Program-made: the position numbers and the translations under genes | Part shown: positions 14,475 through 22,331 of the stretch, piece after piece | How the letters are laid out: each line of letters begins with the position of its first letter | How positions within the stretch are numbered: position 1 is the first letter of the stretch | The notes under the pieces: generated by a model | The model's input: only the letters and a program-made list of their open reading frames with translations | The model's database searches: none | What the model was told of the DNA's origin: nothing | Source: an uncultured Mycoplasmatota bacterium | GTDB lineage: Bacteria; Bacillota_I; Bacilli_A; RF39; UBA660 | Assembly (NCBI GenBank): GCA_900542735.1 | Contig: UQOS01000016.1 | Span: forward strand, 1 to 26,415 | Reading direction: 5' to 3' | DNA length: 26,415 nucleotides

Positions 14475-17110
14475 CAGCAAAAAATAAAAAGCATAGTCAA
14501 ACAAAGAAAAAATTTAAATTAGAAAAACCCATGATAATTATTAGTATTATTATACTAGCACTGATCTTAATTAGTTATTTTCTATTTGGAATAGAATTAA
14601 CGATTATCTTAACGATTGGTATTTTATTAATTCTAGGAATAGCTAGATTACTAGACAGGATAAAGTCAAAGCCAAAACGAAAAAAGGTACTAAATATTAT
14701 ATTAATTATTATCTTAGTATTATTAATATTAGTTACTTTAATTGTAGGAGGATTTATCATTAAGATTATTCAAGATGCTCCTGAATTTAATATTACGGAA
14801 CTAAATAAGAAAGAATCTAGTATTTTTTATGATAGTGAAGGAAAAGAAATTACGAAAGTAGGAAAAGAATTAAGAGAAAATGTTACTTATGATGATTTAC
14901 CTGAAGTATTTATTGATGCCCTTATTGCAACAGAAGATTCTAGATACTTTCAACATAATGGATTTGATGCTCCAAGATTTATAAAAGCAACAATTGGTCA
15001 ATTATTAGGAAATTCTAATGCTGGTGGTGCATCTACTATTTCAATGCAATTAATTACGAATACCTATACAGACCCTTTAAGACAAAAAAGTAGTGGTATG
15101 GCTGGTATCATTCGTAAATTAGAAGATATTTATTTAGCTGTATTTAAACTAGAGAAAAACTTTACAAAAGAAGAAATTATTGAATACTATGTAAATAACT
15201 ATAATTTATCTAATAATGCTTATGGAGTAGAACAAGCTTCTCAAACTTACTTTGGTAAGAGTGTGAAAGACTTAAACCTATCAGAAGCAGCACTATTAGT
15301 GGGAATATTCAATAATCCAACTTACTATAACCCATTTAGAAATCCAAATAATGCTACTAGAAGACGAGCTACCGTTTTAAGTTTAATGGTAAGACATGGT
15401 TATATTAGTCAAGAAGAAGCAGATATGGCAAACGCAATTCCTGTCACTTCCCTATTAACAAAAAAAGAAACGGCATTAGATTACCAAGGATATATTGATA
15501 CAGTAATTGAAGAATTAAAAGATAAATATAATATTAATCCAAACACAACACCTGTTTTAGTATATACAAATATGGATAGAACTCGTCAAGCTGGTATTGA
15601 TGAGATTATGAATGGAAATTCTAAATATAAGTGGATTAATGATACCGTAGAAAGTGGTGTTGCCGTAATTGAGGTATCAACAGGTAAAGTCGTAGCAATT
15701 GGTGCTGGTCGTAATAAAACTGCTGCTTTAACCCATAACTTTGCAACTCAAGAAACAAATCAAATCGGTTCTACTGCAAAACCAATATTTGACTATGGTC
15801 CAGCTATTGAATATTTAAACTGGTCTACTTATGAACAAGTTGTAGATGAGCCATGGAGTTATTCAACAGGTCAATCAATTAATAACTCAGATAGACAATT
15901 TCAAGGACAAATGAGTATTCGTTATGCTCTTGCTCAATCTAAAAATATTCCTGCTTTAAAAGCCTTCCAACAAGTACAAGAAAAAGTAGGAAACAAAAAG
16001 ATATATGAATTTGCTAAGAATTTAGGATTAACACCTGAAACAAATAGTAAAGGTGAAATTTATGAATCTAGTGCATTAGGAGCAATTGATGGTATTACTT
16101 CCCTACAAATGGCAGCCGCTTATAATGCTTTTGCAAATGGTGGTACTTATGTAGAACCATTAACTGTTAACAAAATTGTATTTAGAGAAAACAATGATGT
16201 AAAAACTATCAAACCTCAAGAAACTAAAGTAATGAGTGAAGCAACTGCTTTTATGGTTAGTGATATGCTAGTAACTGCTGTTGAATCTGGATTAAGTAGT
16301 GGAGCTAAAATTAATGGTGTTACATTAGCTGCTAAAACTGGTACAACTAACTTTAGTGAAAGTGATAAACAAAAATTAAATCTATCAAGTGATGCAGTAA
16401 ATGATGCATGGATAGTGGGTTATGACCCTGAATATACAATGTCAATGTGGTATGGATACCAAAAAGTTAATAGTAAAAATCAATTACATCAAATATCAGC
16501 AGTTGTAGAAAGAGGAAAATTATATCGTGCTTTAGGAAGTGTCATATTTAATAAAAATACAGGTAAAACATTTACACAACCAACTAGTGTAGTAAAAACT
16601 TGTGTAGAAAAAGGTAGTTGGCCTGCTTCTCTACCAAGTAGTGGTACTCCATCTGATCAAATCACTTGTGAATACTTTAAAGCTGGAACAGAACCAACAG
16701 AAACTTCTTCAAGATATGATAAATTAACTACAGTTAGTAATTTAAAAGTAACATATGATGAGAATACAGAAAAAATTAATATTACTTGGTCTAAGTTAAA
16801 TACTCCATCTGGAAATGAAAGCTTCGGTGAATTTGGTTATAACGTATACTATGGTGATGTATTATTAGGATTTACAACTGAAAATTCTTATTCAATTGAA
16901 GCAAATACTAATATATCTGGTACTTACAAAGTAGTTACTACTTTTAAAAATTATAGTGGTAACCAAAGTAATCCTGCTACATACAAATTTGACTATAAAG
17001 AACAAAAACCAACACCAAGTCCTACACCAAGTCCTTCAACATCACCTAGTACATCTCCATCACCATCTGCAACAACATCTCCATCACCAAGTAGTACAAG
17101 TAAAGAATAA
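14471..17110 (+). CDS. ponA: Class A penicillin-binding protein (PBP1)
   Basis: 879 residues; bifunctional peptidoglycan glycosyltransferase and transpeptidase. Three hydrophobic segments (about 20-38, 41-60 and 73-97) replace the usual single anchor. The GT51 domain follows, with the catalytic glutamate in ATEDSRYFQH (Glu155), then GGASTISMQLITN and the KLEKNFTKEEIIEYYVN region. The transpeptidase domain has all three motifs: STAK (434-437), SKN (490-492) and KTG (622-624). Residues about 735-830 look like a fibronectin type III domain. The last ~45 residues are a Ser/Thr/Pro repeat tail. It is cotranscribed with recU. The tail and extra membrane segments are unusual. Confidence 0.96.
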   Translation: MTAKNKKHSQTKKKFKLEKPMIIISIIILALILISYFLFGIELTIILTIGILLILGIARLLDRIKSKPKRKKVLNIILIIILVLLILVTLIVGGFIIKIIQDAPEFNITELNKKESSIFYDSEGKEITKVGKELRENVTYDDLPEVFIDALIATEDSRYFQHNGFDAPRFIKATIGQLLGNSNAGGASTISMQLITNTYTDPLRQKSSGMAGIIRKLEDIYLAVFKLEKNFTKEEIIEYYVNNYNLSNNAYGVEQASQTYFGKSVKDLNLSEAALLVGIFNNPTYYNPFRNPNNATRRRATVLSLMVRHGYISQEEADMANAIPVTSLLTKKETALDYQGYIDTVIEELKDKYNINPNTTPVLVYTNMDRTRQAGIDEIMNGNSKYKWINDTVESGVAVIEVSTGKVVAIGAGRNKTAALTHNFATQETNQIGSTAKPIFDYGPAIEYLNWSTYEQVVDEPWSYSTGQSINNSDRQFQGQMSIRYALAQSKNIPALKAFQQVQEKVGNKKIYEFAKNLGLTPETNSKGEIYESSALGAIDGITSLQMAAAYNAFANGGTYVEPLTVNKIVFRENNDVKTIKPQETKVMSEATAFMVSDMLVTAVESGLSSGAKINGVTLAAKTGTTNFSESDKQKLNLSSDAVNDAWIVGYDPEYTMSMWYGYQKVNSKNQLHQISAVVERGKLYRALGSVIFNKNTGKTFTQPTSVVKTCVEKGSWPASLPSSGTPSDQITCEYFKAGTEPTETSSRYDKLTTVSNLKVTYDENTEKINITWSKLNTPSGNESFGEFGYNVYYGDVLLGFTTENSYSIEANTNISGTYKVVTTFKNYSGNQSNPATYKFDYKEQKPTPSPTPSPSTSPSTSPSPSATTSPSPSSTSKE

Positions 17111-17134
17111 AGAATCCAAACAGGATTCTTTTTT
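17110..17134 (+). terminator. ponA terminator
   Basis: AAGAATCC (17110-17117) pairs perfectly with GGATTCTT (17123-17130) around a 5-base loop, and a T run follows. It starts at the last base of the ponA stop and also covers the end of the convergent ZIP gene. Confidence 0.8.
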
Positions 17135-17873
17135 AGTGTAGTAATAAACAACTAATAAACATTACGATAATACCAAGAAAAAAGAAAAGAAAAGTAGTTG
17201 AATATTTATGATACTTCAAACTAGATGGTAATAACTCATAAACAGAAATATGAATCATAATACCAGCAATAATAGCATATAGACACCCCATAAAAAAATC
17301 ATTACTAAAACTAGTTAAAAAGATAGAAGCAAAAATAGCTCCCAAAAATTCACTCATACCTGAAACAAGAGTATATAAAAAAGCTTTTTTTCTATTCTTG
17401 GTACTATAATAAATAGGAACTGCAATACTAATTCCTTCTGGAATATTATGAAGTGCTAAAGCAAAAGCTAAAGTAATTCCAAGTCTCAAGTCATGGTTTG
17501 TAGTAAGATAAGTCGCAATTCCCTCTGGAATATTATGAAGAATAATTGCTATCATAGAAATCATACCTACTCTATATAAATAAGAATCTTGATAACTATT
17601 GTCTGGTAAATATTTATCTATCGTCATAGATAATAAAATTCCACCTACTACAAATACACTACAAATTAAAAAAGATGGAATTAGGTAATAAACACTAGAA
17701 ATAGAATGAAAGGAAGATGGAATTAAGTCATAAATAGATATTAACAACATAACACCACTAGCAAAAGCAAGAGAAGAAATCAAAACTTTATTAGAATGAT
17801 TTTTAAAATAAACAAATAAATAACCAATTAAAGTAGAACACCCTGCTAAAAAAGTAATCAAAAAAGGTACCAT
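17133..17873 (-). CDS. ZIP family divalent metal transporter
   Basis: 246 residues with about eight hydrophobic segments. ZIP proteins move zinc, and often iron or manganese, into the cytoplasm. The two hallmark motifs are present: HNIPEGIATYL in the fourth segment and HNIPEGISIAVPI in the fifth, which together supply the metal-site His, Asn and Glu residues. Length and the doubled HNIPEG fit the ZupT/GufA-like group. There is no long His-rich loop. The RBS is GGTGAT before ATG. It is a single-gene unit, divergent from mscL and convergent with ponA. I see no Zur or Fur box that I would trust. Confidence 0.9.
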   Translation of the reverse strand: MVPFLITFLAGCSTLIGYLFVYFKNHSNKVLISSLAFASGVMLLISIYDLIPSSFHSISSVYYLIPSFLICSVFVVGGILLSMTIDKYLPDNSYQDSYLYRVGMISMIAIILHNIPEGIATYLTTNHDLRLGITLAFALALHNIPEGISIAVPIYYSTKNRKKAFLYTLVSGMSEFLGAIFASIFLTSFSNDFFMGCLYAIIAGIMIHISVYELLPSSLKYHKYSTTFLFFFLGIIVMFISCLLLH

Positions 17874-17916
17874 TTTATCACCATTAAATTTTATGATAGA
17901 AAATAGACTTTATAAC

Positions 17917-17945
17917 TTGAATGTAAAATAGTTACTTTGTATAAT
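17917..17945 (+). promoter_or_regulatory. mscL promoter
   Basis: TTGAAT (17917-17922) and a perfect TATAAT (17940-17945) are 17 bases apart, about 25 bases before the mscL ATG. The divergent ZIP gene must start within the same 96-base gap. Confidence 0.75.
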
Positions 17946-17969
17946 TAGTATAAAGAAAGGAAGAAAATT

Positions 17970-18371
17970 ATGAAAAAAATATTAGAAGAATTTAAAGAGT
18001 TTATTGCTCGTGGAAATGTTATTGATTTAGCAGTTGGTGTGATTGTTGGTTCTGCTTTTGGGAAAATAGTAACATCACTCGTAAATGATATTTTAATGCC
18101 AATTATTGGCGTAGTATTAGGTGGTATTAATTTTACGAATCTAACAATTAAATTTAAAGATGCTACCATTTATTATGGTAATTTTATTCAAAATGTTATT
18201 GATTTTCTAATTGTTGCCTTCTGTATTTTTATGTTTGTTAAATTTGTAAATGCCATAACTCATAAAACAAAAAAACAAGAAGAAAAGAAAGAAGCTCCTA
18301 AGAAAAATGATGAAGTTATATTATTAGAAGAAATTAGAGATTTATTAAAAAATAATAAAAAGAAAGATTAG
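17970..18371 (+). CDS. mscL: Large-conductance mechanosensitive channel MscL
   Basis: 133 residues, a standard length. It forms a homopentameric membrane pore that opens under tension and releases solutes during osmotic downshock. The N-terminal helix EEFKEFIARGNVIDLAVGV and the first membrane segment (GVIVGSAFGKIVTSLVNDI) are close to consensus. A loop, a second segment (about 74-96) and a lysine/glutamate-rich cytoplasmic helix bundle ending LEEIRDLLKNN complete the protein. The RBS is AAAGGAAG. It stands alone between divergent and convergent neighbours. Confidence 0.97.
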   Translation: MKKILEEFKEFIARGNVIDLAVGVIVGSAFGKIVTSLVNDILMPIIGVVLGGINFTNLTIKFKDATIYYGNFIQNVIDFLIVAFCIFMFVKFVNAITHKTKKQEEKKEAPKKNDEVILLEEIRDLLKNNKKKD

Positions 18372-18395
18372 TGTAATACAACATTAATCTTTTTT
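18363..18395. terminator. Terminator between mscL and nth
   Basis: AAAGATTA (18363-18370) pairs with TAATCTTT (18385-18392) and a T run follows on the plus strand. The stem spans the ends of both convergent genes. Confidence 0.65.
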
Positions 18396-19019
18396 CTTAC
18401 AAATATCTTTAAGTAAACACCCATCACAAAGTGGTTTAATACTTTTACATTGATATCTTCCAAATAAAACCATTTGTAAGTGTCTTTTACTCCAATTTTC
18501 TTTTGCATAAATCTTACATAATTTTTCTTCTACTTTAAAAACAGAATCATTTTTCTTTGCAAGACCTAACCTCTTACTAACTCTATCTACATGAGTATCT
18601 ACCGCAATACTAGCATCATGAAACCATTCACTAAGTACTACATTAGTAACTTTTCTACCTACTCCTGGCATAGCTTCTAGTTTCTCTCTATCATGTGGTA
18701 CTTTTCCATCATATTGATAATATAAAATATTAGCTATTTCTAATAAATAACTAGCTTTACGCTGATAAGTACCTAAAGGACGAATAATAGAAGTAATATC
18801 TTCTAACTTAGCATCTTTTAATTTGGCTAATGTAGGGTATTTATCAAAAAGAATTTTAGTTACTTCATTTACCCTTTTATCAGTAGTTTGGGCACTTAAC
18901 ATAACAGCTATCAATAATTCATAATCTGTACGATAATTAAGTTCGCATTTAGGATTTGGGTATAAACTATCTAAATAATCTTCAATTTTCTTCGTCTTCT
19001 CCATCTTCGAACCAGTCAT
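18384..19019 (-). CDS. nth: Endonuclease III
   Basis: About 211 residues. It is a DNA glycosylase and AP lyase that removes oxidised pyrimidines in base excision repair. Visible: the helix with LSAQTTDKRVN, the helix-hairpin-helix LEAMPGVGRK with the catalytic lysine, the catalytic aspartate in VDTHVDR, and the [4Fe-4S] cluster cysteines spaced C-x6-C-x2-C-x5-C at the end. Possible starts are ATG 19019 and ATG 19004; a TTG at 19025 is less likely. Each lies inside the last codons of dnaD, so translation is coupled. The dnaD-nth pair is conserved in Bacilli. Confidence 0.96.
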   Translation of the reverse strand: MTGSKMEKTKKIEDYLDSLYPNPKCELNYRTDYELLIAVMLSAQTTDKRVNEVTKILFDKYPTLAKLKDAKLEDITSIIRPLGTYQRKASYLLEIANILYYQYDGKVPHDREKLEAMPGVGRKVTNVVLSEWFHDASIAVDTHVDRVSKRLGLAKKNDSVFKVEEKLCKIYAKENWSKRHLQMVLFGRYQCKSIKPLCDGCLLKDICKKKD

Positions 19020-19665
19020 AATCAAACAACTCCAACTTTTCTTTTTTTTCTTGCTTTTCTTTAAACTTCAAACGATTATTTGCTACATCTTGAGGTGTTT
19101 TAATTCCTTTTTTACCCCACTCATAAATAATCTTATCAATATATCTTAAATTACATACACCACTATAAACAGCTTCTCTTAACGCTTCAATAATTAAATC
19201 TTCTCTAACACCATCTTCTAACCAAGCACTAATAATCTCATATTCCATAGAAGTTAAAGGTCTAGCAAATTCTTTTTCTATTACTTCAAATACATTACTA
19301 TTCTTTTCTTCCTCTATTTTCTCTTGATTAATATCTGCAATTAATAAATTCGTTAGTTTTTCATAAAATAAATCTAAAACAACATACTCTTCCATAACAT
19401 TCTTATCATTCTTAATAACTTCAATGCTAATATAATGCTTTTCTGTTAATTTATCAATCATAGATAAAACTTCTTCTAAACTAAAATTTAAATCATCAGA
19501 AAAACGATTAGGGTCAAATGTAAACTTAGAACCTAAATTTGTTAAATAAATTAAAAAGATAAATTCAGATAACTCCAGTTCAAACTTATCTTTTAATTGA
19601 AATAAAGATAATGGTACTACAAAATTTCCTTTTTTTAATAACTCTACTAATTTGCTACTTTTCAT
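18982..19665 (-). CDS. dnaD: DnaD family replication initiation protein
   Basis: About 227 residues, near B. subtilis DnaD (232). DnaD helps DnaA open the origin and load the helicase. It has a winged-helix N-terminal domain (about 1-95) with PLSLFQLKDKFELELSEF, and a C-terminal DnaD/DnaB_2 domain (about 130-200) including MEYEIISAWLEDGVREDLI and the YIDKIIYEW motif that matches the family's Y-x-x-x-I-x-x-x-W. An acidic tail follows. GGGAGGG sits 3-4 bases before ATG 19665, so I choose this start rather than a TTG at 19677. It overlaps nth downstream. Confidence 0.93.
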   Translation of the reverse strand: MKSSKLVELLKKGNFVVPLSLFQLKDKFELELSEFIFLIYLTNLGSKFTFDPNRFSDDLNFSLEEVLSMIDKLTEKHYISIEVIKNDKNVMEEYVVLDLFYEKLTNLLIADINQEKIEEEKNSNVFEVIEKEFARPLTSMEYEIISAWLEDGVREDLIIEALREAVYSGVCNLRYIDKIIYEWGKKGIKTPQDVANNRLKFKEKQEKKEKLELFDYDWFEDGEDEEN

Positions 19666-19688
19666 AGTCCCTCCCAATTAACGATTAT

Positions 19689-19697
19689 ATTATACCA
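19689..19697 (-). promoter_or_regulatory. Extended -10 promoter of dnaD-nth
   Basis: On the minus strand TGGTATAAT gives a TGn extended -10, 24 bases before the dnaD ATG. The -35 region lies within the cca terminator and is poor. Confidence 0.5.
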
Positions 19698-19703
19698 AAA
19701 ATT

Positions 19704-19732
19704 CAAAAAAAGTACACTAATTATCGTGTACT
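19704..19732 (-). terminator. cca terminator
   Basis: On the minus strand AGTACAC (19726-19732) pairs with GTGTACT (19711-19717) around 8 bases, followed by seven T. The hairpin overlaps the cca stop. Confidence 0.75.
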
Positions 19733-20821
19733 ACTATAATAATCAAGAATATAATTAGTTAGCTTTTCTCTATCATTTTCTAACTTTCCACTAACTACCT
19801 TTTCTTCAATATCTTTAAGAATTTCTTTTAAATAATTACCTGGCTTACGATTTAATAATTTCATAATATCATTTCCATTTAAAACAATATCACTACGACA
19901 TTTAATTGGTAATTTATTATAACGATAAGTAACTACTCGTCTATCAAGTCCTTTAATATCACCTGCTACACTACATACATATAATCCATAATGATATAAA
20001 GTAATGTCATCAATCTGATCAAGTTGTAGAAGCTTTCTAATATTAGTCATTAATTCTTTTTCATTCTTAGTAAAAGGATAAATATCATCTACTTCTAGTA
20101 TAGCCCAAATACCTATCAAATCATCAAAGCAAGTAATATGAATCAAATTATTTAACCCAAGTTCTTTATCAAGACCAAGTTCAATTAATAACTTAACACC
20201 ATAACGAACATTAATACTAGAAAATATTTTATTTAATTCTTCCCTTTTACGATCATAAGATAGATTTCTAACATAGTGTTTCGTTTCTCTAATAGCATTT
20301 TTTACTTCATCACTAAGTCTAAAATTCAAGTTAGTAGCAAAACGAACAGCTCTTAAAATACGAAGCGCATCTTCAGAAAACTTATAAATACTATCTCCTA
20401 CTGTATGAATTTCTTTCTTATCTAAATCACTTTTACCATTTAATAAATCAATAATTTTTCCATCTTTATCCATACAAATTGTATTAATTAAAAAATCTCT
20501 TCTTTTTAAATCATCTAATAAGTTATCAATATATTCAAATTCTATTGGTTTACGATTATTTAAATAACGTATTTCCTTACGAAAAGTAGTAATTTCAAAA
20601 CGAATATTTTTAATAATAACCGTAACAGAACCATAAGCTTCATTTGGTAAACAAGAATTAGGAAAAATATTACGAATATCACTAGGTCTAGCACTAGTAC
20701 AGATATCAATATCATTAGAAGGAATATTTAATAATTGATCGCGTACAAAACCACCAACTATATAAGCAGTATATCCATGTTCTTCTATCGTTTTAATTAG
20801 TTTTAGTGCAGTATTTAACAT
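19721..20821 (-). CDS. cca: CCA tRNA nucleotidyltransferase
   Basis: 366 residues. It adds or repairs the 3' CCA end of tRNAs. The class II nucleotidyltransferase head is clear: YIVGGFVRDQLL, then the metal-binding DIDIC, then the RRDFLINTICMD motif and the EDALRILRAVRFA stretch of the neck that recognises bases. The body and tail are shorter than in B. subtilis (397), and no HD domain is visible. The RBS is AGGTGA. It is a single-gene unit between its own extended -10 promoter and a strong terminator. Confidence 0.95.
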   Translation of the reverse strand: MLNTALKLIKTIEEHGYTAYIVGGFVRDQLLNIPSNDIDICTSARPSDIRNIFPNSCLPNEAYGSVTVIIKNIRFEITTFRKEIRYLNNRKPIEFEYIDNLLDDLKRRDFLINTICMDKDGKIIDLLNGKSDLDKKEIHTVGDSIYKFSEDALRILRAVRFATNLNFRLSDEVKNAIRETKHYVRNLSYDRKREELNKIFSSINVRYGVKLLIELGLDKELGLNNLIHITCFDDLIGIWAILEVDDIYPFTKNEKELMTNIRKLLQLDQIDDITLYHYGLYVCSVAGDIKGLDRRVVTYRYNKLPIKCRSDIVLNGNDIMKLLNRKPGNYLKEILKDIEEKVVSGKLENDREKLTNYILDYYSSTR

Positions 20822-20842
20822 ATTATCTTATCACCTAATAAT

Positions 20843-20851
20843 ATTGTACCA
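20843..20851 (-). promoter_or_regulatory. Extended -10 promoter of cca
   Basis: On the minus strand TGGTACAAT, a TGn-type -10, lies 22 bases before the cca ATG. No good -35 is present at 17 bases. Confidence 0.45.
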
Positions 20852-20965
20852 AATTTCTTATAAAAAGTCTTAAATTCTATCTAAAAAGCCAAAACAAAAA
20901 CACTACTTTACTCTAATAAACACAAAACAACATCAAAAGGTAACTATCTTAATTGTATACCATCT

Positions 20966-21349
20966 TTACCCAATCACCAAATCATAAGGCCAGTTCGTAA
21001 TACCTCCCATATCATAAACATTTTCATATCCTAATTTAATTAATAAATTAGCAGCTGTATTACTCCTATTTCCACTACGACAGTAAACAATAATAGTGCT
21101 AGTATGTGAAAAATTATTTAAAGAAATACTATTTATATCACCAAGAGGAATATTATAAGAATTAGGAAGATGCCCACTTTTATATTCATAGTCTTCTCTA
21201 ACATCAATAATATAAGTATCTTTATTTTTAATCATTTGGTATACCTTTTCACCATCAATAAAAGCTACCTCATGGGTAACATTATTATGACTACTGCACC
21301 CTATTATCAATAAAAGCACTAATAGAAAAAGAAATTTATATTTTTTCAC
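20966..21349 (-). CDS. Rhodanese-domain lipoprotein
   Basis: About 127 residues. A lysine start and hydrophobic run end in lipobox LIIGC, so the protein is lipid-anchored outside. One rhodanese domain follows, with YIIDVREDYEYKSGHLPNS and the active-site loop CRSGNRS whose cysteine would carry a persulfide. Likely sulfur transfer or thiol redox work at the cell surface; the partner is unknown. GGAGG lies 5 bases before a GTG at 21349, which I take as the start; a TTG at 21361 overlaps the ribosome site and is unlikely. It lies just after the hup terminator with no clear promoter, so read-through from hup is possible. Confidence 0.88.
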   Translation of the reverse strand: MKKYKFLFLLVLLLIIGCSSHNNVTHEVAFIDGEKVYQMIKNKDTYIIDVREDYEYKSGHLPNSYNIPLGDINSISLNNFSHTSTIIVYCRSGNRSNTAANLLIKLGYENVYDMGGITNWPYDLVIG

Positions 21350-21364
21350 AGACACCTCCAAAAA

Positions 21365-21391
21365 TAAAAGAATGAAAAAATCATTCTTTTA
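21365..21391 (-). terminator. hup terminator
   Basis: A perfect 11-bp stem, TAAAAGAATGA with TCATTCTTTTA, surrounds 5 bases and is followed by T-rich sequence on the minus strand, 18 bases after the hup stop. Confidence 0.8.
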
Positions 21392-21409
21392 TCAAAATCT
21401 AATTTATAA

Positions 21410-21682
21410 TTAGTTAATAGCTTCTTTTAAAGCTGTTGCTGCTTTAAATTTAGCAGATTTGCAAGCTGCAATTTTAACTGTAGCTCCAGTTTGAGGATTA
21501 CGTCCTTCACGTGCTGCTCTTTCACCAACTGAGAAAGTTCCAAATCCAGGAATTGCTACTCTCTCTCCCTTAACCATTGCAGTCTTAACTGTATCAAATA
21601 AAGCTTCGATGGCACGAGTTGCATCTGCTTTAGTTAAACCAGCTTTTTCTGCTACTGCTTCTACTAATTCTGCTTTTTTCAT
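21410..21682 (-). CDS. hup: Nucleoid protein HU
   Basis: 90 residues, the standard HU length. It is a dimeric histone-like protein that bends and compacts DNA. The helical base (MKKAELVEAVAEKAGLTKAD in B. subtilis-like form), GFGTFSVGERAAREGRNPQTG with the DNA-binding arm, and the end AATALKEAIN are all present. The NPQTG proline at the arm tip, which intercalates DNA, is kept. Codon use is more GC-rich than its neighbours, as expected for a highly expressed gene. The RBS is GGAGG. The spoIVA-hup neighbourhood matches Bacillus (hbs). Confidence 0.98.
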   Translation of the reverse strand: MKKAELVEAVAEKAGLTKADATRAIEALFDTVKTAMVKGERVAIPGFGTFSVGERAAREGRNPQTGATVKIAACKSAKFKAATALKEAIN

Positions 21683-21711
21683 GTAAATAAACCTCCATAT
21701 TTTTTTATTTT

Positions 21712-21728
21712 AAGCACAATCTATGCTT
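21712..21728. promoter_or_regulatory. Inverted repeat at the hup transcription start
   Basis: AAGCA and TGCTT, 7 bases apart, overlap the expected start of the hup transcript. It could be an operator or a small 5' hairpin; five-base arms are weak evidence. Confidence 0.25.
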
Positions 21729-21736
21729 ACATTTAA

Positions 21737-21765
21737 AGAATAGCATGAAATACCAATAAAATCAA
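21737..21765 (-). promoter_or_regulatory. hup promoter
   Basis: On the minus strand TTGATT (21760-21765) and TATTCT (21737-21742) are 17 bases apart, about 50 bases before the hup ATG. Confidence 0.5.
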
Positions 21766-21807
21766 TAAATTTACAGAAATTTTACGAAAAACGCCTAATA
21801 TTATATA

Positions 21808-22263
21808 TCATAATTCTTGAATTAATGCTTCATATAATAAATCCACAATATAATTACTAGGTTCTAAATGATATTTAGAAATCATATTATCAATAGCTTT
21901 ATCATCATTTAAAATATCTAAATAATGAAAAACAGACTCTTTAACATTAGAAATATCAGTTAAATAATTTCTTGTATATTGATTATCAATAATTAATAGA
22001 GGATAATCTTGAATCCAATTCTTAAATTCTTTTAATATAGTATCTGTATCACTTACATAAGTAAAATTCTCTTTATCATAGCTACACATATCAATAAAAT
22101 CATGAATAGGTACTTTTTCTTCTACCAGTCTATAGTCAAATCGATCTATTAGTTTGATACCATCTAATTTTAATGCAGATAACTGTACTACTTCACCTGT
22201 TTCTCTTTTTAAAGAAGTAGGAATAATTTCTAAAATAATATATTTACTGTTTAATAAATCCAT
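21808..22263 (-). CDS. DnaQ-like exonuclease-fold protein lacking catalytic residues
   Basis: 151 residues. The start YIILEIIPTSLKRETG, followed by VVQLSALKLDG, aligns without gaps to the DEDD exonuclease block YVVFDLETTGLS...IIEIGAVKV. The metal-binding D-x-E has become E-x-I. The second block LLIIDNQYTRNYL aligns with LVAHNASFDIGFL, and its aspartate has become threonine. A LKEFKNWIQDYP stretch sits where the family has its second helix. The fold seems kept while catalysis is lost, so it may bind a nucleic acid or protein (inference). It lies between spoIVA and hup with an RBS GTGGTGAT, and it is not frameshifted. Sequence similarity is weak; another fold is possible. Confidence 0.6.
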   Translation of the reverse strand: MDLLNSKYIILEIIPTSLKRETGEVVQLSALKLDGIKLIDRFDYRLVEEKVPIHDFIDMCSYDKENFTYVSDTDTILKEFKNWIQDYPLLIIDNQYTRNYLTDISNVKESVFHYLDILNDDKAIDNMISKYHLEPSNYIVDLLYEALIQEL

Positions 22264-22305
22264 AATAATATCACCACTCTATTACCATTATACAAAAAAT
22301 TAAAA

Positions 22306-22331
22306 AGAAAAAAAAGAAGATTTCTCTTCTT
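22306..22331 (-). terminator. spoIVA terminator
   Basis: On the minus strand AAGAAGA (22325-22331) pairs with TCTTCTT (22314-22320) around 4 bases, followed by a T run. It overlaps the spoIVA stop. Confidence 0.75.

Noticed and set aside
16990..17107. Tandem repeats at the end of ponA as a possible CRISPR or phase-variable repeat
   Set aside because: The repeats are irregular Pro/Ser/Thr codons (CCA, AGT, ACA) that encode the S/T/P tail; there are no spacers and no constant unit length.
17945..18169. 74-codon minus-strand frame opposite mscL
   Set aside because: Antisense to a full-length, highly conserved mscL; no ribosome site.
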